This document shows, piece after piece, positions 30,001-35,564 of a stretch of DNA of 64,000 nt; positions within the stretch are counted from its first letter, which is position 1; each line of letters begins with the position of its first letter. Source of the DNA: Scolanthus callimorphus. Lineage: Eukaryota > Cnidaria > Anthozoa > Actiniaria > Edwardsiidae. A model generated the notes under the pieces. It was not told the origin of the DNA. It saw only the letters and a program-made list of their open reading frames with translations, and did not search any database. The position numbers were made by a program, and so were the translations under genes. The stretch covers positions 13,680,372 to 13,744,371 of the forward strand of contig CM066915.1 in the NCBI GenBank assembly GCA_033964015.1, written 5' to 3'.

Positions 30001-31770
30001 GAGATGGATTTAACTTAGACTTTTCCTCCATCCGTTAAACTTTCGACCTGCTTGAGGTCAAAGTGGTACATTATTGAGAAATGATGGTAAATTGTAACTT
30101 GGTGAACTCTGAAATTCCTGTTGGTGTTCAGATCAATCCCGACCCATTCCTTAACCTGACGGAGTGTGACGAAGAAGGAATCGAAGCTCCCAAGGTGTTA
30201 GGGGACATCTTTGAGTCAGTCGCGGCGGCGATCTTCCTGGACAGCGGTATGGACGTGATAACCACGTGGCGCGTCTATTATCGTATGATGAAGCCATACA
30301 TTGGTAAGTTGTGACGTCATATTATCGTATGATGAAGCCATACATTGGAAAGTTGTGACGTCATATTATCGTATGATCAAGCCTTGCATTGGTATGTCGT
30401 GATGTCATGTTATCGTATGATCAAGCCATACATTGGTGAGTGTGACGTCATAGTATTATCATATGATGAAGCCATACATTGGTCAGTTGTGGCGTCATAT
30501 TATCGTATGATGAAGCAGCTTGGCTTGTAAACGTATTTTTTTAATTTCATCAGATGAATATTCTAAATGCGTCCCCAAGAGCCCAGTGCGCATGATCTAC
30601 GAGAAAGACGCTGACGCATTTTTCAGGTGAGCAAGCAAGGATAAAACAGATACGCAGACCGACATGAAAAGAACGACCTAATCAGACTCTATGGTGGCTA
30701 GGGATTCTAATAATCAGACTCTATGGTGGCTAGGAAATCTAAAATGTCAGAATTCTTCAATATTCTCACTTGACTCTTCTCGCTCAGACGCAACCTCGTC
30801 CCCAGGGCATTCGATCGTCTGGCCAACAAAAGGCGACGAGCCAGACGCTCTGGACGGGAATCTAACGAACTAGTCTCTTGTGTCAGATTCTAGACCTAAC
30901 GAACTAGTCTCTTGTGTCAGATTCTAGAACTAACGAACTAGTCTCTTGTGTCAGATTCTAGACCTAACGAACTAGTCTCTTGTGTCAGATTCTAGACCAA
31001 CCGAACTAGTCTCTTGTGTCAGATTCTAGACCTGACGAACTAGTCTCTTGTGTCAGATTCTAGACCTAACGAACTAGTCTCTTGTGTCAGATTCTAGAAC
31101 TAACGAACTAGTCTCTTGTGTCAGATTCTAGACCTAACGAACTAGTCTCTTGTGGCAGATTCTAGACCTAACGAACTCGTCTCTTGTGGCAGATTCTAGA
31201 CCTAACGAACTAGTCTCAATTGTGAGAACAACAGCGGCAAATGCAAGTGCTTCGATTGTTTATTCTTATGTCGGGGTTTTCTTTTAATTTCACTTGAATT
31301 TTGACCGTTTAAATGGCGAATTTGTTGGTCTTATAATCTACTTCACATGCTCAAGAATGTTTCCAAGTGGGTCTCTCTTGGGGTGATCTGAATTACACAA
31401 CCTGGAGACACCCGAGTTCATTATTGTTGTGTCTTGTCTACTTGGTCTTTGCTTTCTATTCCTGCATACCTGGTTGGGTCGAACCTATTTTTGGACATGG
31501 TAACCGATTAAGGTGTTATGGGATGAATCTCATTTCGCAGAGTGTCCAAACATAGAGCCGTTTGACAAAAAATTATAACTAAAATCCGTCTGTTAAATAT
31601 TTTATATTTGCATGCATTTCAGCAAGCCCCATGTACTCGAGAACAGCAAGGTAGAGTGTCAACTGACTGTGTGCTGGGGGGTGTACAAAGGAAGAGGCAC
31701 TAATGGTCAGATCGCCAAGATGACCGCCTCAAAGAAGGCTCTACAGGAACTCGACAAGTTACAACAGTGA
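5732..31770 (+). CDS. DICER1: Dicer ribonuclease, C-terminal 1,312 residues (14 exons in window)
   Basis: Dicer cuts long dsRNA and pre-miRNA into small RNAs. The exons are 5732-6023, 21290-21490, 21714-22147, 22442-22602, 22811-22943, 25843-26055, 26146-26298, 27275-28537, 28885-29088, 29381-29604, 29691-29958, 30132-30303, 30554-30626 and 31623-31770. All introns are GT-AG, every junction keeps phase, and the total is 3,939 nt ending in TGA. Approximate domain order in visible residues: helicase linker 1-165, helicase C 170-300, dimerisation domain 355-450, platform/PAZ 480-750, RNase IIIa 850-1018, RNase IIIb 1065-1235, dsRBD 1250-1312. Both RNase III domains keep their acidic residues. 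The N-terminal DExH motifs were not found and are presumed upstream. Metazoan Dicers are usually near 1,900 residues, so roughly 600 are missing. Which cnidarian Dicer paralogue this is cannot be decided here; the symbol denotes the family. Confidence 0.95.
6591..6928. mobile_element. Foldback/MITE-like inverted repeat, ~130-bp arms
   Basis: The left arm at 6591-6720 begins CTAGCCTGCGAAAGCCGACA and includes GCGCTCAAGCCAAACATT. The right arm at 6790-6928 is its imperfect reverse complement, ending TGTCGGCTTTCGCAGGCTAG. A short AT-rich spacer separates the arms. The open frames on both strands are arms read in opposite directions. No target-site duplication was confirmed. Confidence 0.75.
7505..10531. 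mobile_element. Large inverted-repeat element, ~430-bp arms, 3 kb overall
   Basis: The arm at about 7505-7935 (GAAGAAAGATGACAAT ... GAGAATTCGTAGG ... CTAGCTGGAAATGTAATCAG) reappears inverted at about 10105-10531 in the same internal order. The arms are clearly homologous but have several small indels. The 2.1-kb interior contains a (CA)n tract near 8642, an ORF-poor region with short frames at 9485-9833, and a near-perfect palindrome at its right edge. No transposase domain is recognisable, so this is probably a non-autonomous foldback element. Its age is moderate judging by arm divergence. Confidence 0.7.
9966..10100. repeat. ~135-bp near-perfect palindrome
   Basis: AATAACATGACTTTTGTCGG at the left mirrors the right end CTCCAAAAGTCATGTTATT. 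The centre folds on GTAGCATCATTTGC / GCAAATGATGCTAC around a short loop of alternating CTCG. It sits at the inner edge of the right arm of the larger inverted-repeat element. It is probably a small MITE nested there, or a structural part of that element. Confidence 0.75.
10697..10902. mobile_element. hAT-like MITE, copy 1 (206 bp, 8-bp TSD)
   Basis: Long terminal inverted repeats start CATTCTCGAACCCAGAGC and end with GAGCTCTAGGTACGAGATTGC. The subterminal stretch CCCCGGCTCGTCTCCTCGCG is mirrored on the right with divergence. GCGGTTCG flanks both ends (10689-10696 and 10903-10910), an 8-bp target-site duplication. That length fits the hAT superfamily, though the superfamily is inference since no transposase is present. 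A second copy lies at 13839-14063. Confidence 0.85.
10985..11106. mobile_element. piggyBac-like MITE (122 bp, TTAA target site)
   Basis: The element begins AGGCCCATCACCAACCGGGA and ends CTCGGTTGGTGATGGGCCT, so the terminal repeats are perfect for about 16 bp. It is flanked by TTAA at 10981-10984 and 11107-11110, the hallmark target site of piggyBac-type elements. It is nested inside the surrounding inverted-repeat element. Superfamily assignment is inference from the target site. Confidence 0.75.
11203..11250. repeat. Homopolymer run poly-C then poly-A, followed by (AAT)n
   Basis: About 18 consecutive C residues run directly into about 14 A residues and then a short AAT repeat. This is simple sequence and is prone to sequencing and assembly error. 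Confidence 0.9.
11808..12005. mobile_element. MITE-like element with AGGGGCCGACCATTT inverted ends
   Basis: The left end AGGGGCCGACCATTTGACG is mirrored at the right by TTAAATGGTCGCCCCT. The interior is T-rich (several runs of 8-13 T) and non-coding. No target duplication could be set with certainty. Confidence 0.55.
12199..14188 (+). pseudogene. Fukutin/LicD-like glycosyl-phosphotransferase, intronless and disrupted
   Basis: Translation from ATG 12199 opens with a short cytoplasmic tail and an 18-residue membrane anchor, as in type II Golgi enzymes. A coiled-coil stretch follows ([19 protein letters not shown]), then a ~400-residue lumenal domain starting near 12527. Near its end is [20 protein letters not shown] followed by AGDVDMFV, which matches the LicD/fukutin core (D-x-G-x-x-L-G-A ... 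P-W-D-x-D-x-D). Such enzymes move phospho-sugar or phosphocholine groups onto glycans. The reading frame changes at about 12340-12350, about 12470 and about 13629. The C-terminal segment is then split by a 225-bp MITE plus duplicated target; skipping the MITE and one target copy restores a continuous frame ending at TGA 14188. The host could be an intronless gene or a retrocopy. Single-base indels might be sequencing error, but the MITE is not. Confidence 0.75.
13839..14063. mobile_element. hAT-like MITE, copy 2 (225 bp, 8-bp TSD), inside the LicD-like gene
   Basis: The inverted ends CATTCTCTTACCCAGAGCTC and GAGCTCTGGGTACGAGAATG flank a short interior. GTGGTAAC at 13831-13838 and 14064-14071 is the 8-bp target-site duplication; the base before each copy is also C. 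The element belongs to the same family as the one at 10697. Element plus one duplicate is 233 bp, which shifts the reading frame by two. Confidence 0.9.
14748..14960. repeat. MITE-like segment with two hairpins
   Basis: One hairpin is CTCTGAGTCAAT / ATTGACTCAGAG and another pairs CTACTAGTAGGC with GCCTACTAGTAG. The trailing segment resembles the right half of the inverted-repeat element at 26310-26606 (TAGTAGCTCA-CCAAT-AGAA-GCAG). This suggests one diverged family, which is inference. Confidence 0.4.
16130..16496 (-). pseudogene. GIY-YIG endonuclease fragment of Penelope-like element
   Basis: On the minus strand [20 protein letters not shown] gives the V-Y-L-I ... Y-V-G core of the GIY-YIG nuclease with the zinc-type C-x-x-C seen in Penelope-like elements. 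Conserved ARFRNH and a histidine-containing region follow. The nuclease nicks target DNA for reverse transcription. It is separated from its RT by the MULE-like insertion. Confidence 0.8.
16507..17758. mobile_element. Mutator-like non-autonomous element (1,252 bp, 9-bp TSD)
   Basis: Terminal inverted repeats of about 120 bp start CATCCTCGCGCGCCAGGGTC and are almost identical at the right end in reverse. Each arm carries a subterminal hairpin, CCAGGGTCCTT / AAGGACCCTGG. CAAATGCAC occurs at 16498-16506 and 17759-17767 as a 9-bp target-site duplication. Long inverted repeats with a 9-bp duplication fit Mutator-like elements. The ~1-kb interior holds open frames of 130 (+) and 121 (-) codons without recognisable transposase motifs. 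It interrupts a Penelope-like element. Confidence 0.8.
17768..18490 (-). pseudogene. Reverse transcriptase fragment of Penelope-like element
   Basis: Read on the minus strand, [20 protein letters not shown] at about 18442-18385 contains the YIDD catalytic motif [14 protein letters not shown] follows, then a thumb segment with [15 protein letters not shown] and later FRRPPNLR, which are typical of Penelope-like RTs. The reading frame breaks several times, so this copy is inactive. It abuts the right end of the MULE-like insertion. Confidence 0.8.
18484..18725 (-). repeat. SINE-like repeat, inverted partner of 19905-20215
   Basis: The reverse complement of this segment reads GAAGAGTGCAATGGGTTCTT, then an interior with TCATGAGGGCTGTT, then a (GAAA)n tract. 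The same order is found forward at 19905-20215. The CAATGGGTTCTTTA-CGTCC portion resembles the body of the SINE at 24146-24606, so these are probably diverged SINE-family copies in opposite orientation. Confidence 0.55.
19085..19190. repeat. Dispersed repeat, second copy at 23380-23485
   Basis: ACCAATTCT-AATA ... ATTACAAAGTAATT ... ACAGTCATCTGAAATCCGCT appears in both places in the same orientation with moderate divergence. No coding capacity is visible. Confidence 0.6.
19905..20215 (+). repeat. SINE-like repeat starting with (GAAA)n, partner of 18484-18725
   Basis: A GAAAGAAAGAAAG tract leads into CTTCTCCTCATCGTGAGGGA and ends with GAAGAGTGCAATGGGTTCTT. It is inverted relative to 18484-18725 and separated from it by about 1.2 kb. 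Confidence 0.55.
20454..20575. repeat. Short tandem duplication (~63-bp unit, two copies)
   Basis: CATCCCGTGTGGTCACCATA and the following GACCTTG-CTTCCACCACC are repeated once with few differences. It gives spurious short open frames. Confidence 0.8.
21290..21490 (+). CDS. DICER1: Dicer exon: end of helicase insert
   Basis: It reads [18 protein letters not shown] and later [17 protein letters not shown], matching the Dicer segment V-T-P-K-x-x-x-L-x-E-I-L just before the second helicase lobe. The acceptor is CCCTCTAG at 21289; a second AG at 21298 is possible but would shift the phase. The donor is CATG|GTAAGC. A stop follows shortly inside the intron. Confidence 0.85.
21714..22147 (+). CDS. 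DICER1: Dicer exon: helicase C-terminal domain
   Basis: It contains [20 protein letters not shown], then [36 protein letters not shown] (motif V region) and [18 protein letters not shown] (motif VI, Q-x-x-G-R-x-R). These are the hallmark RIG-I/Dicer-type helicase lobe 2 motifs. The acceptor is TTTGTCAG and the donor is GAG|GTAGGC. The exon ends in phase 0. Confidence 0.95.
22442..22602 (+). CDS. DICER1: Dicer exon: linker and start of dimerisation domain
   Basis: It begins [20 protein letters not shown] and ends [10 protein letters not shown], leading into the DUF283/dimerisation fold, whose usual entry is a short hydrophobic strand plus R-Y-C. The acceptor is CGTCTCAG and the donor CACAG|GTAGGC. 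The two leftover bases complete a serine codon with the next exon. Confidence 0.85.
22811..22943 (+). CDS. DICER1: Dicer exon: dimerisation domain (DUF283)
   Basis: [16 protein letters not shown] and [17 protein letters not shown] match the conserved Dicer dimerisation domain (Y-C-x-x-L-P ... L-P-I-N-x-P-L). The acceptor is TTTCCACAG and the donor CGG|GTAAGC. Confidence 0.9.
24146..24606 (-). mobile_element. tRNA-derived SINE (minus strand)
   Basis: Read from 24606 downward the head has GGTTAGCGCAGTGGTAGAGC (a pol III A-box-like TTAGCGCAGTGG) and, about 35 bp on, GAGTTCAAACCCTGG as a B-box-like element. These are followed by a conserved body with GGACGTTAAACCGTAGGCCC and a tail ending AGCGCTATATAAATGTACAC plus a T run. 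This is the structure of a tRNA-head SINE with a LINE-like 3' tail. It is not a functional tRNA gene because no acceptor stem pairs. Confidence 0.75.
24580..25041. repeat. 231-bp tandem duplication, near-identical
   Basis: Two copies, 24580-24810 and 24811-25041, both start GCTCTACCACTGCGCTAACC and end GGGTTCATAAATAATGAC. The only clear difference I saw is GGTCG versus GGTCA. Each carries the tip of the SINE head plus a hairpin TTTAGGCCCCGCCTAAA next to GCGGAGCTCGCCC. High identity suggests a recent event. Confidence 0.9.
25041..25330. repeat. Dispersed TGACGTCATCGAT palindrome repeats
   Basis: TGACGTCATCGATGACGTCA (25037-25060), then ATGACGTCATCGATGACGAC and ATGACGTCATCGATTACGTT recur with CACGTGAC next to two of them. 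A related CACGTGATATGACGTCACTG lies at 25608. The same cassette forms a tandem array at 35565-35890. TGACGTCA is the CREB/ATF consensus and CACGTG is an E-box; whether either is used here is unknown. Confidence 0.7.
25843..26055 (+). CDS. DICER1: Dicer exon: end of dimerisation domain and acidic linker
   Basis: [20 protein letters not shown] and [15 protein letters not shown] match Dicer's L-H-K-I-G-E-L-D-x-x-L-x-P-V segment. An acidic stretch and a basic KKRRRN run follow. The acceptor is TTTTGCAG and the donor GTAAG|GTAGTA; the exon is exactly 71 codons. Confidence 0.9.
26146..26298 (+). CDS. DICER1: Dicer exon: platform domain start
   Basis: It reads [20 protein letters not shown], then [14 protein letters not shown], corresponding to the Dicer platform segment (C-Y-L-Y ... 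L-G-I). It has 51 codons, acceptor TTTATTAG and donor CCG|GTATGT. Confidence 0.85.
26310..26606. mobile_element. MITE-like inverted-repeat element in a Dicer intron
   Basis: A hairpin CAATTAGACCTC / GAGGTCTAATTG encloses mirrored copies of a gender-like GCCGAATG-block at 26312-26418. Outside it, TTTAGTATAAACCAACTAGT is mirrored at 26580-26606 by ATTAGTTGGTTTATACTAAA. No coding sequence is present. Confidence 0.6.
27275..28537 (+). CDS. DICER1: Dicer exon: platform, PAZ and most of RNase IIIa
   Basis: This 421-codon exon starts [19 protein letters not shown] (platform). [18 protein letters not shown] and [19 protein letters not shown] follow, the PAZ region that anchors the dsRNA 3' end. After a variable linker comes RNase IIIa: [20 protein letters not shown] and [17 protein letters not shown], which hold the first glutamate and aspartate of the metal site. 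The remaining acidic residues are in the next exon. The acceptor is TTTCTGCAG and the donor AAG|GTAAGT. Confidence 0.95.
28885..29088 (+). CDS. DICER1: Dicer exon: end of RNase IIIa
   Basis: [20 protein letters not shown] carries the second metal-binding aspartate and glutamate (D-x-x-E). FLDFLGVK follows, the domain's C-terminal end. It has 68 codons, with acceptor TTTCTAG and donor AAG|GTATGC. RNase IIIa is therefore complete and apparently catalytic. Confidence 0.95.
29381..29604 (+). CDS. DICER1: Dicer exon: inter-RNase III linker and start of RNase IIIb
   Basis: After an acidic start ([10 protein letters not shown]) it reads [20 protein letters not shown] and [10 protein letters not shown], the standard entry of an RNase III domain. 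The acceptor is CCCTGACAG and the donor AACAG|GTATAG. The last two bases and the next G make arginine. Confidence 0.9.
29691..29958 (+). CDS. DICER1: Dicer exon: RNase IIIb catalytic core
   Basis: [20 protein letters not shown] is the RNase III signature with the catalytic E and [21 protein letters not shown] follows. The acceptor is CCGTTTCAG and the donor GAC|GTAAGT. It ends in phase 0. Confidence 0.95.
30132..30303 (+). CDS. DICER1: Dicer exon: end of RNase IIIb, with tandemly duplicated 3' boundary
   Basis: [20 protein letters not shown] holds the second D and E of RNase IIIb. The exon ends [10 protein letters not shown] with donor ATTG|GTAAGT at 30304. The final 28 coding bases plus the donor are repeated downstream in the intron with a period of 44 bp. 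In-frame read-through meets TGA at 30312, so only the first donor yields full-length protein. Confidence 0.9.
30276..30520. repeat. 44-bp minisatellite made from a Dicer exon-intron boundary (about 6 copies)
   Basis: Copies start at 30276, 30320, 30364, 30408, 30454 and 30498 with TATTATCGTATGATGAAGCC or a close variant and continue through CATTGG and TGACGTCA. The first copy is coding. Copies 2-5 end ATTGGAAAG, ATTGGTATG, ATTGGTGAG and ATTGGTCAG, so three keep a GT at the splice position. The last copy is truncated. Confidence 0.9.
30554..30626 (+). CDS. DICER1: Dicer exon: link to dsRBD
   Basis: A 73-bp exon reads [20 protein letters not shown] and DAFF, matching the Dicer K-x-P-V-R-x-L-x-E segment at the start of the dsRBD. 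The acceptor is TTCATCAG and the donor TTCAG|GTGAGC. Its last 32 bases and the following intron are copied to 34266-34516. Confidence 0.9.
30862..31217. repeat. 34-bp minisatellite in the last Dicer intron (about 10 copies)
   Basis: The unit CTAACGAACTAGTCTCTTGT plus GTCAGATTCTAGAC repeats head-to-tail with a constant 34-bp period and a few point variants (GTGGCAG, CCAACC, CTGACG). There are no unique spacers. Confidence 0.95.
31623..31770 (+). CDS. DICER1: Dicer terminal exon: dsRNA-binding domain and stop
   Basis: [20 protein letters not shown] and [20 protein letters not shown] form the C-terminal half of a dsRBD (G-x-G-x-x-x-x-x-A-K-x-x-A-A-x-x-A-L pattern). The stop is TGA 31768-31770. 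The acceptor is CATGCATTTCAG. Dicer ends here with a single dsRBD, as usual in animals. Confidence 0.95.
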
Positions 31771-31840
31771 GACCAGTCGATATGAAGACGGGTAGTAAGA
31801 TTTATAGAATAGTATTACACTGTAGCTGGATACGTTACAA

Positions 31841-31846
31841 ATTAAA
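31841..31846 (+). promoter_or_regulatory. Candidate Dicer polyadenylation signal (ATTAAA)
   Basis: ATTAAA, the commonest variant of AATAAA, lies 71 bp after the Dicer stop codon. No transcript evidence is available, and other sites further on are possible. Confidence 0.3.
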
Positions 31847-32989
31847 TGTGCAGAAATCTGTATCATGCTAGATAGCACATGCTATAGCACACAATAGCAC
31901 TTTATCTAATCTTCTCCATATACCATGTAGTAGGTGAAAACGATGACGGCAATCAAATTTGCAGCTGAGTTACCCTTAAAAGGGCGTTACGTTATCACAT
32001 ACCATGTGATCCCTTTGTATCCATGAGCTAGTTTTGCTTTGATTTCACGTAAAGAAAAACTAAGACCGAGTAAAATGTCACCATATCTTACGCCAATTCT
32101 TCAAATTATATCCAAGGTTGGAAGGGAAAGGACATAATTTCCCGCCTTTCCCCCGGCGAACCGAAAAGCCCTGTGGGGTAGTAAAAAACAGAAAGCCCTA
32201 AAAATTACAGCGTTCTCCTTTCGCCATAACGGCCTTTATTTTGTATTCCCATTTGACATTGTCACTAAAATATATCGCGATTCACCCTGCCATTCCCGTC
32301 TTATTTGTGGGCCGTCAAGACGGCTCGAAAAGAGCTACGACTTGTTCCTTCCCAAAATAACTCCTGTATCAGATGGTAAAATCGGCAGACCAAGAACTGA
32401 AAGCAGCTTTTCCTTTGGAGTCTCCACATGACGATCCACAGTCCTAGTTAACTGAAATCTAAGCGAACTGACCCCTGCGAAATAGATACGACATCGAGGC
32501 AAAGTAAACCCAAGTCACCATAAAGATTATGATTTTCCATGCAAAAATGAAGTTGATATCAGCTACAAGAGAGAGAGAATAATCAGGGAAATTAGGAAAG
32601 CATGTTGATTAGATGCGGTTGAACATTAGTGCAAGCAACATAAGGAAGGCCAATGGCAAATTGAAGCCATTTATACTTATGGGGTAGTATGTATTTTATT
32701 CACTAAAATAAGAAATTATGAATATCAAATAGTGGTGAAAAAATTCGTGAAAGCAAGCGATGTCGTCTTGAGAAGGAAAAAGATCACAGACAGACAATTC
32801 CGTGACACAGGAACCCCGCGCGCCAAAAAAATCAAATCTCCGTGTCCCCGTTTTTCCTCAAGAAATCCCATTTTGCACCCTGCATATCAAAGTTCCCCAA
32901 ACATGCGGTAATTTCACATGCTGGGCTCTAAATTTTCGGAGCGCTTTGCGCGCAAAAGAGTTTAAGCTTTCCCAGAAAACTGCCGGTGG
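31847..32989. other. Dicer 3' flank, no gene recognised
   Basis: AT-rich intergenic or 3' UTR sequence. No recognisable exon, RNA gene or repeat structure was seen on either strand. The Penelope-like element begins near its right edge. Confidence 0.5.
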
Positions 32990-33338
32990 TGCACCCTCCC
33001 TGCCTCCAAGAACTCAACGAAGTAGAACGGAGCGTCCTGAGTAAAGGTTTGTCATTCATCTCAAACAAGCCCGCTAAGCGACGAGAATTCCACGCGTACC
33101 GACTGTGAACGGTACTCCGCCGCCTTCGCCTGAAAGCCCACTTCTCCACTCATGATCCTGACGAGAACGAGAATAACAGCAACACTCACCAGGATGATTT
33201 TGAGTCCCTAAAACCGAAGAAGTCTACCTGGACCCCACCATCTGGACCGTGGAGGTGAACAAAATCAACTTCAAAAAAAGACAGAACAGATATAACTCTC
33301 TCTTTAACCTCTCTTTATAATCTCTCAAACGGCGTGAG

Positions 33339-34193
33339 GATATTGTCATAAAGAGGGCAGACAAGGGCGGGGCGGTAGTGGTTTGGTCACGTGACTTGTA
33401 CATTCAAGAGGCCGAGCGTCAACTTTCAGATACCAACTTCTACGAGCAGCTTGACCGGGATTATACCGGGATTTCAATGCCCGAGTGGAGTCGACGGTAC
33501 ATAAAGCTATACAGAATAGTGAACTACCAGAGACAGCTGTTAGTCTCATCGTGGAAAACCAAAGAACTTCCAAATTCTATTTGCTGCCTATGATAAACCT
33601 GGGAATCCATACCTATTGTTTCAGCGTGTAGTTGTCCTACCGAGATGTTGGCTACCTACCTAGACAAAATAACCACTTAACCAAGCTTCGTGAAGGAAAC
33701 TAATCACATGCTTAGGATAACCGAGGCTTTCCGCTTCACTGGCACCACCAATTTTGTTTTCACCATGGACGTAAAATCGCTTTACACAGTCATCCCAAAC
33801 CAAGACGGTCTCCAGGCCTTCACTCACTTCCTCGACAAGCGCGAAATCTTACAACCTCCCACCGAAACCCTCGTCAGACTAACGGAGCTTGTACTCACTC
33901 TGAATAACTTCACATTTAATGGCAAGTACTACCGCCAAACCGGAGGTGTTGCTATGGGAAGCAAACTTGGTCCGAACTACGCCTGTCTATTTATGGGCTA
34001 CATAGAAGAAAATATCTTTGAGGAGTATGTTGGCACCAAACCGAAACTTTACATAAGATACATTGATGACATCGTCGGAGCTGCTTCTTGTAGCAAAGAT
34101 GAGATAGAAGAGTTTGCTATCTTTGTCAATAGCTACCACCCAAGCCTCAAGTTTAGCTGGTCTATCTCCGAGGCTGAAGTTCCCTTCTTCTGA
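33339..34193 (+). pseudogene. Reverse transcriptase of Penelope-like element
   Basis: [20 protein letters not shown] and [18 protein letters not shown] are the typical N-terminal Penelope-like RT segment. A frame change follows, then FVFTMDVKSLYTVIPNQDG (motif A, D-V-x-x-L-Y), QTGGVAMGSKLGPNYACLFM (motif B, G-x-x-M-G-S) and YIRYIDDIVGAASC (motif C, YIDD). FSWSISEAEVPFF leads to the thumb, where a stop intervenes near 34191. This enzyme copies element RNA at the nicked target. Confidence 0.85.
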
Positions 34194-34265
34194 AGCTGCG
34201 ACCAATAGCCAACCGCCTAATGACTGGAATATTTTACAAAGAACCCGACTCTCGCTGCTATCTAA

Positions 34266-34516
34266 ATCTACGAGAAAGACGCTGACGCATTTTTCAGGTG
34301 AGCAAGCAAGGATAAAACAGATACGCAGACCGACATGAAAAGAACGACCTAATCAGACTCTATGGTGGCTAGGGATTCTAATAATCAGACTCTATGGTGG
34401 CTAGGAAATCTAAAATGTCAGAATTCTTCAATATTCTCACTTGACTCTTCTCGCTCAGACGCAACCTCGTCCCCAGGGCATTCGATCGTCTGGCCAACAA
34501 AAGGCGACGAGCCAGA
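34266..34516 (+). repeat. 251-bp copy of Dicer exon/intron inserted in the Penelope-like element
   Basis: The segment matches 30595-30845 base for base as far as I can read: the end of a Dicer exon (YEKDADAFF), its donor GTGAGC, and about 220 bp of the following intron. It is flanked by GAACCCGACTCTCGCTGCTA plus TCTAAA at 34241-34266 and the same 26 bp with one mismatch at 34518-34543. This duplicates the element's own sequence across the insertion. Confidence 0.95.
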
Positions 34517-35038
34517 GGAACCCCACTCTCGCTGCTATCTAAACTACAACTCCTCGCATCCAAGCAAATGTAAAGACTCCATCCCTTTCAGTCAAGCGCA
34601 TTTGCGTGGATCCCACAGAGTACGAGGATAAAAGTAAAGAGATGGCAGGCTTTTTTAGCAAGCGGGAGTACCATCATCAGGTGGTTAGTGATGCCCTTGG
34701 CAGAGTATAGCCACCATCACACGAGAAAAAGCGCTCCAACCACGTCAAACAAATGCCGAGCAGCAGGACACCATTCCACTCGTTCTAACACACCATCCTA
34801 ATAACTCACCCATCCGTGACATAATGGTCAAAAACCTCACCATTCTGAAAAACGATGCCGACATCGGAGGTATATTCCAGCCACTGCGGGTCCTGTGCGC
34901 GTACCGACGGGATAAGAACATCCAAGATACCGTCGTGCGCAGTTCACTCCCTACAACCGTGAGGGAGTACAGGGTACTTTTCCATGCAAACGACCGAAGT
35001 GTAAAACTTGCGCACATACTAACCGAAGTCCCACCATC

Positions 35039-35404
35039 GTGAAACCCGGGGTCGTAATGCAAAAATCAGAGGTTTACTGCACAACCACCAACTTAGTGTA
35101 CATTATCTCATGTCGCAAGTGTGACAATGTCTTCTATATCGGCGAAACCAAGTGCAAGCTTGCGCAAAGGTTCAGAAAACACCGCTGGGCATTAGTCTCG
35201 GGTACCAAGACAGATAGCGCGGTAACGAGCTCCCCGTAACAAACCACTTCTCACAGACGGGCATGATGTGAAGGACATGCTTGTCTCGGTCATCTGCTCA
35301 TGCCCATGGGACACAACAACAAGACAACAAAAGGAAATGCGCTTAATTTTCAAGAACAAAACGCTCCAACCACGCGGACTAAACATTGACTTCAAATTTC
35401 TGTA
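35039..35404 (+). pseudogene. GIY-YIG endonuclease of Penelope-like element
   Basis: TNLVYIISCRKCDNVFYIGE gives the V-Y-I-I ... Y-I-G core with the C-x-x-C insertion, followed by KLAQRFRKHRWAL. After a frame change the sequence reads LPVTNHF and later the tail KNKTLQPRGLNIDFKFL before a stop near 35404. It cuts target DNA for element insertion. Confidence 0.8.
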
Positions 35405-35564
35405 AAACTTCAAGCGCGCGCACAGGTCCACTTGTCGTGTTTACAAGTTTGAATCTGACGCGTGCTCTTCAGTTGCTCGCTTTTCCCTGATGAAGAGGCA
35501 GTAGCCTCGAAACGTCGGAAAAAGCATTATTATTTTTAGCGCTTTATTAATCTCTATTTGTAAT

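Larger units (their letters stand above)
32990..35560 (+). mobile_element. Penelope-like element (plus strand), degenerate
   Basis: Plus-strand fragments run in order: SVLSKGLSFISNKPAKRR near 33.03 kb, [15 protein letters not shown] near 33.34 kb, the RT core (33.69-34.19 kb), GIY-YIG endonuclease (35.04-35.24 kb), and a 3' tail with CCTGATGAAGAGGCAGTAGC and TCGAAACGTCGG near 35.5 kb. The tail resembles the minus-strand copy at 15.8-18.5 kb, so both belong to one broad lineage. Multiple frameshifts and a 251-bp Dicer-derived insertion at 34266 make it inactive. Confidence 0.85.

Noticed and set aside
30304..30553. In-frame alternative Dicer isoform using the fourth donor copy (132 nt longer)
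   Set aside because: Although 132 is a multiple of three, read-through meets TGA at 30312, so the longer form would be truncated.
30862..31217. Possible CRISPR-like array (regular 34-bp repeats)
   Set aside because: The repeats are directly head-to-tail without unique spacers and lie in an intron of an animal gene, so it is a minisatellite.
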